NCBI RefSeq assembly: GCF_003945595.2
Contig: NW_024104430.1
Coordinates: 186,001-250,000 of the forward strand
DNA: 64,000 nt
Direction of reading: 5' to 3'
From: Pipra filicauda
Taxonomy: Eukaryota; Chordata; Aves; Passeriformes; Pipridae
The position numbers and the translations under genes are program-made. The stretch's first letter is position 1. Every line of letters starts with the position of its first letter. Shown in pieces: positions 35,101-47,542 of the stretch. The notes under the pieces were generated by a model. That model searched no databases, was not told where the DNA came from, and saw nothing but the letters and a program-made list of their open reading frames with translations.

Positions 35101-38100
35101 CATTTTCTAAATAAATGTTTTATTAACAAAGGCAATTATATAGGAAAGTATTAAGCTCTCCAAAGAAGTAAAAGTGTAATTTCTTTAAGATCTTTTTCTC
35201 TCATTTTCTTTCTCATTCTTTGGTTTTTTGTTTGGCTTTTGGGGTTTTTTTGTGTTTTGTTTTGGGTTTTTTTTTAATGAACATGAATTACAGATGTAGC
35301 AGACTGAAAAAATGCAGTCTGGTGTGCAAAAGCTCTCTACTAAAAAAAAACCCACAACAGTAAAAAGGCCTCCAACTCTTTAGGACACAAGAAAATAGTA
35401 TGCACAAAACCAATTGAGGCATGAAACAAACAAAAAAGTATTATAAATGTTAGTTTTGTAGAAGCTCACTAAATTTCTTTCTTTTTTAATTAATTATTCT
35501 TACTAATGGAAAAAATAATCAAAAATATAATATTAAGTACTTCATTGTCAGTTCCTTAGTTAAGGGAACATTAGTAAATCAGTGTTAGTCCACTGTTACA
35601 GTTTCACTGGTTAAATCAAAAAAGCATTTTTACTATATTTAAATGGGCAGGCCAGACCACATCTAAGAAGCAATTCTGCTTCATAGCATCTCTGTTGATT
35701 TTAAATGATAACCTGAGCTCCTTCCATTCTCATTCTTCCTTGTGTTCTGTCATATAAAAGAAATATAAGCAAGTAATACAGACAATAACAATTTATAATT
35801 ACTGTGATATTATGTTATTAAATATTTATTTGATTAAAAAATTTAGTTTAGTTTCATTTTGTCATTATCTAGGTGTGATTTTCCTATGATAGGAAAGTGA
35901 CATTTGTCTATGTTTTCATTTTTCTAATTCTGAAGTGGGAAGCGTTTGAAAATTTTCCATGGGAATTTTTTCATTTGGGAAATATTGCTTTCATGGAATA
36001 AAAGTAGTTCATTTGGAATATATTAACTTGAATACTTTCTTCACTGGTGCACTGAATCACAGTAATTTGTTACAGTGTACTCCAAAGCAAAACGGGTGAC
36101 AATTCTTTCAACAATTTGCATGGTGTTTTCTTGCCTGTCAAAATGTGTTTTTTGTAAAATCTGAAATATTTCACATTAAGTACAAATTTTGATGAAAACA
36201 ATTAAGGAAGAAAGAAAAAAGTTAAGTAAAATGCAGAGTCTTTCAGAATGGACAGTCTGACAAAATTCTCTAGGGAAACTTCCAAAAGATTGCTTTTATT
36301 CCTCCACAACATAAGAAAAACCCTTTTCAATATTAAACTAAGATCTCTGGTCAGTTTTAGTGAAAATAGTTTCTTAAAAAGCGAAGAAACAAACCACTCT
36401 TATTTACAAGTATTTCTGTACTGTCACAGTACAGATTGAATGAGAGTTTCAACCCTTTTAAATTTTTTCCCATTCCCACATAGCTCTAAATCTGGGTAAA
36501 GCTTCAGGTTCAGACTTTATTTTTTATACTTATTTTATACTTATACTTATACTTTTTATACTTATTTTACTACCTTGTCCTACTTTCTCTAAATTATTTC
36601 TAATTCATTTTTCTTAACTGAGTGAGGGTGTCTCAATTTTCTGTCCTTAAGAAAGAAACATTCAAACAAAAAGCCAAGCCAAAGCAAATTAAAATCTGAA
36701 ATGTAAAATTTATTTGCTAGTACCCGCATAAGTCTTTCCTGCAGTATTTACCTTTATGTTTAGTGGATAAAGGGCAAGACTGGCAGACAAGGACATTTAA
36801 TTTTGATTTATCTAAAGGGACATGAAGAGCAAAAATTTCTGACTGCCTTTCCACTATACCTCAAGAAGACCTGGAAAGACCACCTGCAAAGATGACATGA
36901 GAATGAAAATTGTCAATTTAGTAATTGACTTTTTTACATTAAATGCCAATTTCATTTAGAGGAACAATTACTGGCTTTTAAGGTGGTGGATTTTGTACAT
37001 AAACCATGTCTACAAGGAAATGAGCTGAGCTCCAGGAGTCATTTTACCGAGGTATGATACAGGAATTACATCAACCTACATCAACTCTAACTTAAAATGA
37101 GTAACAGAGTGACAAGAAACACAGAGAAGATCTTCACTTAGTTGAGTTGTTTTTTCTGCTGTCTTTGGAGCACTGGTACAGAGTGGGCAACAGAGCAGCA
37201 AGATTTAAGAACAATATACCACTAACTCAAAGAGAATAGATGAAGGCAGCTCTACACTTGAAACTCAAGCCAGTCATGTAAAACAAATAATCTCCCACCT
37301 TCATGTACTTTTTTCTTAAGAAATAATTTAAAATTATTAACAACTTAAGACTGAATTGTCAGCTGTGGATCTTGGGAAAATGTAATGAGCAGTTCAGGAG
37401 ATTTTCTAAAGGCATTAGAAAATTGCAATTTTGGTTACACTACTTCCAGAATAAAATTCAGGTACCACTGAAGCCAGCTGCAATTCTGCCATTTGCTTCT
37501 TTAGGGCCAGATCTCATCCATAGCAAAGAGATATTTCTTACTACAGTCTCCCTCATTTTGTTTCTCATTTAATTCCATGTTCTTGTATTGCTACAGAAAA
37601 ATGTAAACTTCAGACCATGAAATCGGTTCCTATTAATGCCAAATAGCAGGTGCGAGATAAAGATATGTTGGCTTTTGCAGATACAATAGTTTGAACTTTA
37701 AACCAAACAGCTGTAGGGAAGTAAGAGAATCTTCTGTTTGTTGGAAATGCTATAATTTCACATCTTATTTATACTAATTTGCACAAAAACACGAAATACA
37801 TCTTTGTCAACTTCTAGATGAACTAATAGGCTAAGAGCAACAATTCAATTTACAACTTTTTCCTAAATCTATTTTCTGACAAATTTAGTACAAGCTTGTG
37901 CCTAATTTAATTTGTGAAAATGTCATATAGCCATGGGAAAAATGAAATTTCTTTTGGAAAATTCTATTGAATTAATTACACATGGCATATAATTTTTTTC
38001 TGGTATGGAATTCTAGTATATATCAGTCACTTAACTTGTTTTGTAATGAAATATATTTTTTATGGTTTTTGTATTAAAAAAAAATAAAACTGCTGTTTGT

Positions 38101-41100
38101 AATGGAAAGACATTCAACAAAGATAGTTTTTTCTCTGGCTTTATGGACAGAAAAGTGAAGACTGCATTGGTATTATTATACTATTAAAACCCTCAAACCA
38201 ATGTCGTGTAGAACAAAAGAACAGGGACTAAACTAGATTCTGTATTTTCCAGTGAAATCTCTTGAAATCGTTCTTTTTTCCTTAAGAAATTAGATGTAAG
38301 AACAGGAATGCAAAACCCAGAAGCTGTGAATTGGGGTAAAAATAAACGCCATAAACTCCTCTCTTAGGTTATGGGTTTCTCAATGGAAAACACTCTAAAA
38401 AAGTTCAAATAGTGATCACTTCTAGCGCAGGATTTATAATATAAGAGGAGATAAGTTTGTAGATGAGTGATGGTTGAGATTAACTATCCTTTTTCTCCAC
38501 ATAAAACTCTGTTTTGGCTTTAAGATTGCTCATGAGTGATTTACAGAGTGATCCGAAAGGCAATTTTCAAAATGCAGAAGTAGAGAGAACAAAACTACAT
38601 AGAAAGCTCTGTCTTCAGATACACTCGGCCAAGACTGTTCCAAGGAAAGCAGCTTTCTGGCCACAGCACTGCTCCCTGGACCAGCCTCAAAGGCTCCCAG
38701 TCTTTCATCACTTTCAACTTTAATGTTCCCATATTTTTCTTTCTTCTATTATGTCATCTGGAGGTGTCTAGAGAAGAGTTAAGATCACTCCATTCTTTTC
38801 ACCCCTTTCTTTACCTATATCCTAAGCAGCTGGTGAGAAAAGTAAAAACATTTAAAAGAACACTTTTGAGAATCCTGGAAGATCTCTTACAGGCACCCTG
38901 GACACCGGAGGGCATAGCCTAGCAAACTAGGCTAGAAGATAAGAATTTTCCACCAAATATTTCCTTTTGAAAAATTTAGATGTTCTGCCTGTTCTTTCTG
39001 ACAATGATTGAGTGCTTATTTCAGAGCCTTTAACCATGATTCTTCTTGACCAAATAATCACCTTTGAAGGTGGTAACTTGAATTCTAAAGAAATGAGCAA
39101 TTGAGTGTTTTTAGCAAACATGATGTTCTTTTCCACTTGTATATATCTCCTTAATTATAGTGCACGGGCTGAAGTAGAGAAAACTAATAAGATTCACAAA
39201 ATTTCTGACTGAATTTACATTTACTCTATATGTCTGCTTGTCAGGGAACATTAAGCAGCGTTTTTGTTCAGGCAAAATATACATACTTAATCATCTCTCT
39301 GTAGCTGCTGCAACAGTTTGGGGATGGGTTTTACCCTGGTAGTTGAAGCACAGAGCATTAACAACAGAAGTTATTTTTCCCAGGATACTTCAGAGTGTTA
39401 ACAATCCGATGAACTCAAAGACTTGGAATGAGTCTAACACATTGGAAAATGATTAGAAAGTTAAATGCATTATTTCATCTGCATCTAAAACATCTGCAGA
39501 GTTCTGTGAGACTTGGCAACAATACTGTGACTTGTGATGACACCTTAGGATAAAATGTACACTTTCGCTTCTTTCTGGTACCATTTGCTTCAAATAAAAT
39601 TTAAAATAAAAATAAATATGAGAGAGAAAAACAAGAAGGAAAAGATCATCTGCCATTAAAAAAAAAGTTAGGAGCTAATAAAAAAAGTATTTTCAAAGTC
39701 TGACTAGGATATAAATTATTTTTAAAGTCCTTGGGACTATAAGATGAAGGTAAAAATTTGTTCATTGTCATTAATGTATCTGAACAAGATCTTTTGACAA
39801 AACATTTCTAGTTGTAAAATGGGTAATCAATGAGCCTGAAAGAGTTTGTATGAAAGGATTAGACTTACCCCAGTCTTAATGTAAATAAGACAAATATGAA
39901 AAAAATAAATTCAAAACTACCAGGAAATTTTCAAAATGAAGAATACAGGATGAGAACTGCCAAGATGTAAAAAAATTTAATTTAAAAATAAAAGAGAACT
40001 AATATAAAAAATAATAATTTAAGATTTTAAATTGTTTATCTATAGAATTTTATCTATTTATCATACAATAATTGTTTCTAATAAATTGTATTTGATTTCT
40101 GGAACTGAGATCCAAACATTTGAATGAACAGCAATTAAATTTTATAGTAAAAGTACATATTTAAAATGTATTTAGCAAATGGCTTTCATAGAACTTTATG
40201 GTGCCAGCTGTTCTTTAACTTGCAAGTATGGGCTCAGAATAGCTGAGCTAAAGTCTTTGGAAATGGCTGAAAAATAGGGCAGGGAGATTTGAGATTTGGT
40301 GAAAGGAAGACTAGTTTTAGAGATTATCTAACTTATAGCAAGAACTGTTGAAGGAAGAGAGAGTCAGTCCCTCATGTATAGATAATATTTAGTTGATAAG
40401 ACTTCAATTAGCCTTAATCCACTTCTTCATTTAAAATGAAAGAATGTTTTTAAACATTCATCATGTTTGTTCTGGAAGGCAATTAAACCTGTTAGTCACT
40501 AAGGAATGTGAGTTTTATTTCAGTGTGAACCTGACATTATGTTTTTTAATTTATGGAACAAAGGTCTATAAAACAGGCAACAAAATGCACTGTAAATGAC
40601 TGAGACAGATGTGCATTTTATGTGTAAGGGCTTCGATAGCTGTGAGCTCTGACTGTTTTGCTTATATGAAATGAAAGTGTAAAACCAGTATGGATGGTTT
40701 ATGGCAAAGAAAAACCCATCATTTTTTCTTTAGGTTTAGACTTGTAATTATACCACACTGAATTTTGTTGCAAGTTATTGTTTCTTTTTGAACTGATGAC
40801 AATAAGATGCATTTCAGTGATTGGCAGGTCTTTCCAATACAAACTGAAAAATAGCAATGTTTGACTGTGTGTACTTTTTTTGTCATTGCCCTAGACATCT
40901 CATGCAAAAGAGAAATTCTAGCTCTCACATCTCTCTGTATAACTACCATGTCAAGAACAGATTTTTTGATATTCTGCTCCTGTTTCAGGGAGAGGATTTG
41001 CTACAGGGTGCCTTGTTAAATCATTCAGTCTTAAGTGTTTGAATGTTCATCACATAAATGGAAGCAAAGAATCAGTTAAAACTACGATTTGTCTGATCTA

Positions 41101-43905
41101 TACTGTGAATGTTGAGGAATCATGGAATTTATGTGACACTAGTGATGAATGTTATCCCTTCTTGTACTAAAAAAATACATGAAGGCCTCAAGGTCTCCTG
41201 CTCTGAAATTTCCCCTCTCTTTTCTTATTTTGTCAAATAACAATCCATGGATTTCTGCTAACTTCAGTGTAAAGTTTTCCCTTCCTGTGATTAGGTATTT
41301 GAATTAAATTGGATTTTTTAGGTGTCTCTAAGCTTTATAGGCTTTTTTCTGAAGTTAAGAAACAGAGAACTAGAGAGTGATGAAGAATGCATTTAGAACT
41401 TATATCTTGAGAACACTATTGACACCATAATTCACAGTACAAATAACTACTGGTGATTTTCTTTTAAAGCTTCTTCCACTTTCCTTTCCAGGGGCCTAAA
41501 CACATTGCTTGGCACTCTCATTTTGGCTTTCAGTACAGCTTATTGCAGTAGCAGCTTTTGAACTTTTTTATCCTCTTGGAAGTATTTCTTGAGAAGGAGT
41601 TTAAAAAGACAACTCCAAACTGCAAGGGCCTCTTCAGAACATGATGTGTAAGCAAGGAATCCAAGGGAGACTAAGAGAAAGATTTCTGTTTTGAAACTAC
41701 ATTTTAGGCCATTATTAATACCCCCTCCCCCCCCAAAAAAAGGAGGGTCAGAAATTTCCCTGGGGGCAATGGAAGAAGAAAAATAAACACCATAAATTCT
41801 GGAAAAGAATAATTATCTGTTTCTAACCAATACTAAGAATATTCTATTAATACTGGTTATTTAACAGTTCTAGTTAACTACTACTGTTACTTCATGAGTA
41901 TATGACCAACACTGTTATTTATCCTCTGTTACCTGGTAAACAATCAATAAAATCAGTACCTGACTGAAATTTTCAAAAACTTACTCAGTGAAATAGTTCT
42001 CTTCTTCCCCGTTGAAAAATTCTCCTGCTGGGCTGATGTGATGGATTGACATGTTTTCCCCAGCTATCTTAAATAAGATGGGTTTTGGAGGCTTAGTGGC
42101 CCCAGGCTGGCTGTCTTTTCCTTTTGTTTCCTTGCTGTCACTTGGTCAGCTAAAATTAATGTATTCTCTGCTCTTCTCTTGGATCTCTATGTGGCTCTGA
42201 AGGGTCACAAGGAACAAGAAGATCACAACCAAAATATTAAGAATTATCTCAGTGGAAACATTTTTTATCAATTTGCAGCATATATATAACAAAGATTTGT
42301 ACTGACAGAAATAAAATTACTGTCAACTCAGAACTACCCCCTATTTCAAACTGTCAGGCAAAAATACTACCTATAAAATATCCATGGTATAATAATATCC
42401 AAAGATATCCAGGACATACTGAAGAGAAGAAAATTGATATTTGCTGCATACAGTAGCAGAAAAGAACCAGATATTTATAAAGTGAAATCCTTTGTAAAAA
42501 TTATGGGGCTTATTTTGCATTTCAAAATTTCAGGTCTTATTCCCAAGTGAAAAAAAGTAAATGTGAGTCATCAGTGAGCAAAAAATAGAGTTTTTTTTCT
42601 TAATTTACAATATTCACTTGCAAGATTTTCTGTGTTATTATTTATTAATTAAAAAAGTAGGTACAAATTTAGGTCACAAATAAGTATGTCAAGTTGCAAT
42701 ATGTTGTCTCAGCCAAAATTTTTAATATATAATTAACCACCATAGAAGTTAGCTTATAGAAAGTGTGTTTTTGTATCTGGGAGAGGATGAACATCAGATG
42801 AAAATATAGTACTTGATTTTCATCAACAGCTTTATACCTCTGACAGGGTTTTTTTGTGGGGTGTTTTTATTTTTCCATCAAACATTAAAATTTACCAAGA
42901 GTTTTTTTTTCTTATAGTTATTCCCTAAGAGCAACAGCACATTGTGGGTTTGAATATTTATATTTTTTTTTAATAAATGTGCCTGTACCCCTGAAAAACT
43001 TTTGACCTTATTTGAAATATAATGTTCTCTTGGCTTATTTCAAGCTTAAATTCTAGGAAATGGGACTCATCACCAGGTCCTGACCACAAATAATTTTATG
43101 AACAGACTACCTGATCAAAGATTTTAAACACCTGCCAGTCACTGTCTTACTTATTAGTTTAAATGTCAGAGTGTACTATGTTGTCTCTGACACTATCGGT
43201 ATTTCCTGAAGATCTACGGGTTTGCAACTGTAACTTCAAACTGTTTAAAGAAAACACGTAGTCCTTAATAGGCATGGAATTCCATGACATTCTGAAGTCG
43301 CTGCTGTTTAATCTTCAGCTAATATTGAGAATTCACTGCCTGTTCTAATAGAATGGAGTGCATTGAAATGGATTAGGAATGAGGTACAGGTCTGTTTTTA
43401 GAAATCCAGTCTTGTTTCTTTTTTTAATCAAACTCAGAACTGGCACTAAAATCAATTTTAAAAGAACAATGAAGACAAGTAGCAATTTGTTATCAGAATT
43501 ACAAATAAATCATAAGATCCTTTTTATTAAGTAAAAAAGTTAAATATTCAAAGTTAAAATATTAAATTACTAAATTCTAAGACTGATATATTCTTTCAGA
43601 AAAAGAGAAGAAATCTGGCCTACATGGAGTATCTGGTTTCATTTTTTTTGACAATTTGTAGTTAGATGTTTTTTCAGATGTGTGACAAAGTATGGAAAAG
43701 CAAAAACCATGTTGATGGAATTTTGTGGCATTCTGCATCAGATAATACCTAATCTTAGGTAAAGTAATTACAGCCTACTTATAATCATCACATCTAATTT
43801 TCTTCCTCTAGGAAATGAGGTAAAATTATTGACATCTGCCATATAATTTTATTCTTGCTCCCCTTTTTTCTATTCCTCTGCACAAAGTGAAGAATTTTGT
43901 TTTCC
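32115..43905. other. long AT-rich stretch with no interspersed repeat seen
   Basis: Nearly 12 kb without a gene or a recognised interspersed repeat. Small features only: a diverged 37-base tandem duplication with TCTGCTCTATGACAT in both halves (32715-32770), a T/G-rich tract (about 35219-35275), a TTATAC-type simple repeat (about 36515-36570) and a C/A tract (about 41720-41742). A sequence at 42037 begins TGTGATGGATTGAC like some LTRs but does not continue as one. Confidence 0.5.
36515..36570 (+). repeat. imperfect TTATAC/ACTTATTT simple repeat
   Basis: The stretch is built from repeated TTATACTTAT and ATACTTATTTTA blocks with small length changes between units. Confidence 0.8.
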
Positions 43906-44320
43906 CAGAATCACAGAATCATAGAATGGTTTGGGATGGAAGGGACCTTAAAGATCATCTAGTTCCAAACCCCTGTCACAGACAGGGACAACTTTCACTA
44001 GACTAGGTTGCTCAGAGCCCCATCCCAACCTGGCCTTGAGCACTTGGATGAGTGGGATGGGATATTTACAGCTTCTGTGGGCAACCTGCTCCAGTGCCTC
44101 ACCAACTTCACAGTACAGAATTTCTTTCTAATATCTAATCTAAACCTACACTCTTTCAGTTTGAAGTCATTTCCCTCTTGTCCTGTCACTATATGCTCTT
44201 GTAAATAGTCTCTTTCCATCTTTCTTGTAGGCTCCCTTCAGCATTGAAAGGTCCCAATTAGGTCACACCAAAGCCTCTTTTTCCGGGATCAATAGTCCCA
44301 ATTCTCTCAGCCTCTCAAAG
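43906..44320 (-). mobile_element. CR1 LINE 3' portion
   Basis: This is a well preserved CR1 3' end on the minus strand. The left border has the tandem terminal units (CAGAATCACAGAATCATAGA), then TGGTTTGGGATGGAAGGGAC, CTTAAAGATCATCTAGTTCC, TTGCTCAGAGCCCCATCCCA, GCCTGGCC-type sequence and GCAACCTGCTCCAGTGCCTC, and it ends near TTCTCTCAGCCTCTCAAAG. It is 5'-truncated as expected. Frames of 73 codons (minus) and 66 codons (plus) inside it are leftovers or shadows of the element. Confidence 0.95.
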
Positions 44321-46911
44321 ATAAACTTTTAAACTTCTTGACAGAAGTCTACTACAGAGAAAGCGAAGACTAGACATAGTCTGGTTTAAGATGTTCCTTT
44401 CATATTCCATCTCATTCCTTTGAGAAAAAATCACAAGTAATTTTTTTATGTGCAGGTAATCATTGTTTTTACAACACAAAATTTTGGCATGATAGAGAAG
44501 TGGAGTTGTTCCAGCACAGTGAACACAGTCAGCTTCTGGGTAAATATTCAGACAAGTGTTGTCAAAACTACAGACATGTTGAAAATAATAAGTAGTTGAA
44601 ACAAAAAATGTGTTAGAATTCGTAGGTATAGTTTGAGTATCTGTGTTACACTCCTTTTAAAGTAAATTAAGTAAAGACATTTGAAGACCTGTGCAGTAGG
44701 CTCTGAATTTTAATTAATAGTCTCTGTAAAACCACTGGGATGAGCAAAGGTGTTTGCAGTATCCCACTCTCCCAAGTGACTGTATTATTGTAAACTTGGA
44801 CTCTCCTAACCCTGGTGAATTCAGTTCCAAAATGTTACAAAGTTAGAATGCAGATTGGACAAAACAAAAGTGCATAGAATAGAAACTACATTGTCAGCGT
44901 GAAAAAGAAGCCCTCAAACAATAAGTTCTCCTCGGATCAAGCTTCCTAGGGTCTCCTAGCTTCCCTAGGGTCAAGGAACAGTAGTCTGGTCAGCATGAAA
45001 AAAAAACAGCCAACAGACTTCTTCGTCTTGGAAAAGTAACACTGAGTGCATAGATGTCAAAACTGAAAAGTATAGCCTAAAAGTACATGCATACTGGACT
45101 GATAATCCACCAAACAGTAGGACTGTAAGCATCTCTATTCCCATTGATTTCAACACTTGATCTTTTATACAAAATTGCATACACTGGTATGATGAGAGTG
45201 AACTTTATCAAAAGAAAATTATAAAATTAAATCTGTTAATTTATATTCTAAAATCATTGTCTAAGATCTCTGAGGCAATTATAGAAGTTCAATTTATTCC
45301 TAAGCAAAGAATGAGAAATAACCAGTTTTTCATAAGTAAGAGATGTAATTTAGCTAAAAATTTTTATTGACAATTAATACAGCAAACAAAACGGAAGTTA
45401 GCTTTTAGTTTTGATGAAATATGCTTATCAGCAATATGATTACTCACAGTGCATATTCTAAATCCCTAAAATAATACCTAAACAGCAATTTACTTGAGAA
45501 AATTGATGCATTCATGGGTAGCAAGGGGTAAGGTATCCACTACTTCACGTTATGTCAATGCATTCATACACATCTGTAAAAAACTGTGACTAAAATTGTT
45601 TTGTTCACCTCTAACCACTAGAAAAAACTTTAATTCATGTGACAGAAGAGTTCTAGATGAAACACCATTTTTCATACCATGTATATATACACCCTGGTCT
45701 TATGTTATAAAAACACCACTCCAGAGGGCTGTAGTAAAACCCTGAAATGACTTGGGGTACTTAGAAATGAAAATCCACACAAACCAGAAATTTATGTTTA
45801 GTCCCACAGAACCACCAAATAGACTCAGCCAGAGGAGAAATTTTGTGGATTAATACGGTGTGCTCCAGAGCAAGCTAGCTCACAGCGCTATGGTTGTAAA
45901 TTAATTATGCCTTTGACTTTTGGACAGCAGCTTGTCCTCCTTTCTGTTAGCACTGTAACCTTAGCAGCCTATATGTATCTGCCCTTCACCTGTGACTTCC
46001 TGAAGGGTATTGAATTTTTAACAACTTCTCAACACTTAAGGGTATGAAATAAACCTAGTCTAAAACAAAGAAAATTAAGTAGTTTTTCACACAACATGTC
46101 ATTGTGCCTTAAAGCTTTCTGCCTCATGGTGTTGTGGATATTAAGTGTATATCACTTCAAAAAAATGATTGGAAGAAAACAAGAAAGAAATCTCTAACAA
46201 GGCCATTAAATGGAAAGATGCACTTTCTGTCTCAGAAACAGATCCTGACTGTCAGATTGCTGTAGACTGAAAGAAACCTGAGAAATTATTCCTATGTACT
46301 TCTTGAACCCATTCACCCTTGCCCAGGCATTTGATGTCAGGTATCATCAGAGACTAAGCTATATGGACCTTTAATCTGATGTGGCAATTGTTGTTTTAAC
46401 ATGTTGCTTCTTTAATAACCAGAATGACAGGGGAAGGAAGAGAGGGGCTCTAGATCATTCCCCATGGAAAGATAAACAGCTTGTGCTTTTATATTATGCT
46501 CCATTTTATGAGAATAAGAACATTGATCAGTTTGAGCAAAGGCAAGAGAAAAAAGATTTCCCTCGAACCAACTAGGCAGCTGAAGAGCCAAGTATGTGGG
46601 TGAGCTCTGAAAACTGGAGTTGTTTTTAGAGCACATCATTACAACATGCACAGTGTTGGCTGCTGAAGCACCCCTGCTGAGTCGGGATAGGAAATTGGTT
46701 TTCCACTCTCCTACTGCAGGGATGTGTCACTGTTTTGCATCAATATTCTTGTGTTTAAACCATCTAGGTTGGGGGCTAATGAAAAACAAAGGGCTGCTAA
46801 TCAGTGTTCTTAAAATGCAACAAATTAAATAGTGTCAATTTGAACAGAAAGAGTTGGACGTTCTTTGTATCGTTCTTGGCTAGGAATTTGGTTATCCAGC
46901 CAAGCTACGAA

Positions 46912-46932
46912 GGGAAAATAAAATATTTTCCC
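46912..46932. other. perfect 9-bp inverted repeat, 3-base loop
   Basis: GGGAAAATA and TATTTTCCC are exact inverse complements separated by AAA, so either strand could fold into a tight hairpin. There is no following T run or gene to suggest a function. Confidence 0.85.
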
Positions 46933-47500
46933 AACTATGTTAAACTGTTTAAGAGTATCTAGAGACTAAATACTAGACATAGATACAGAAATAACCAAAC
47001 ACTGATCAAGTCCATGTGGACTCTTTGGAAGCTTAGAAACGGAACCAGCATATTCCAATAAAATTTATAATTTGTATATAAATCTCATTTCCACATTTTG
47101 ATTTATGTTTAAAGACAGTTTAGAAAAAAGATTCAGAAATGCAGTGAATTATAATGCTGCACAGATACTATAATGTTTCAATGCTCAGCAGGAGACAAGA
47201 AATTTGCAGAATTACTAATACAAGAAAATTGGGAAAAGGAAGAATATACATTACATAAGCATCTGCAAAATTATCTCCCATCATTTTTCCAAATCCAAAC
47301 CAATCCGGTTTACAAGGGCATTGCTTTCTCATGCATAACAAAAAGACTAACTAGGATGTTTTACTTTAATCGGAGGATATTATTTGTTTGCTATTATGTT
47401 ATCATTATTATTGCTGTATACTCATGCCAATTCAAGCAGTGTGCTATATAATGTTAAGAATAAAATTAAACAGTCATTATTTCCTGAGAACACTTATTAT

Positions 47501-47542
47501 CATTCTCATTCTTATTCTTATTCTTACTCTTATTCTTATTCC
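47501..47542 (+). repeat. (ATTCTT)n imperfect hexanucleotide repeat
   Basis: About seven ATTCTT units, with CATTCTCATT at the left end and one C substitution (TTACTC) within. The overlapping frame encodes alternating Ser and Tyr and is not a gene. Confidence 0.88.

Noticed and set aside
37679..37718. A 40-base exon-like piece between GGCTTTTGCAG and GTAAGAG.
   Set aside because: It is open in only one short frame, the length is trivial and nothing else supports it.
42037..42225. Possible LTR beginning TGTGATGGATTGAC.
   Set aside because: Only the first dozen bases resemble an LTR terminus; no family body, no matching end and no target duplication follow.
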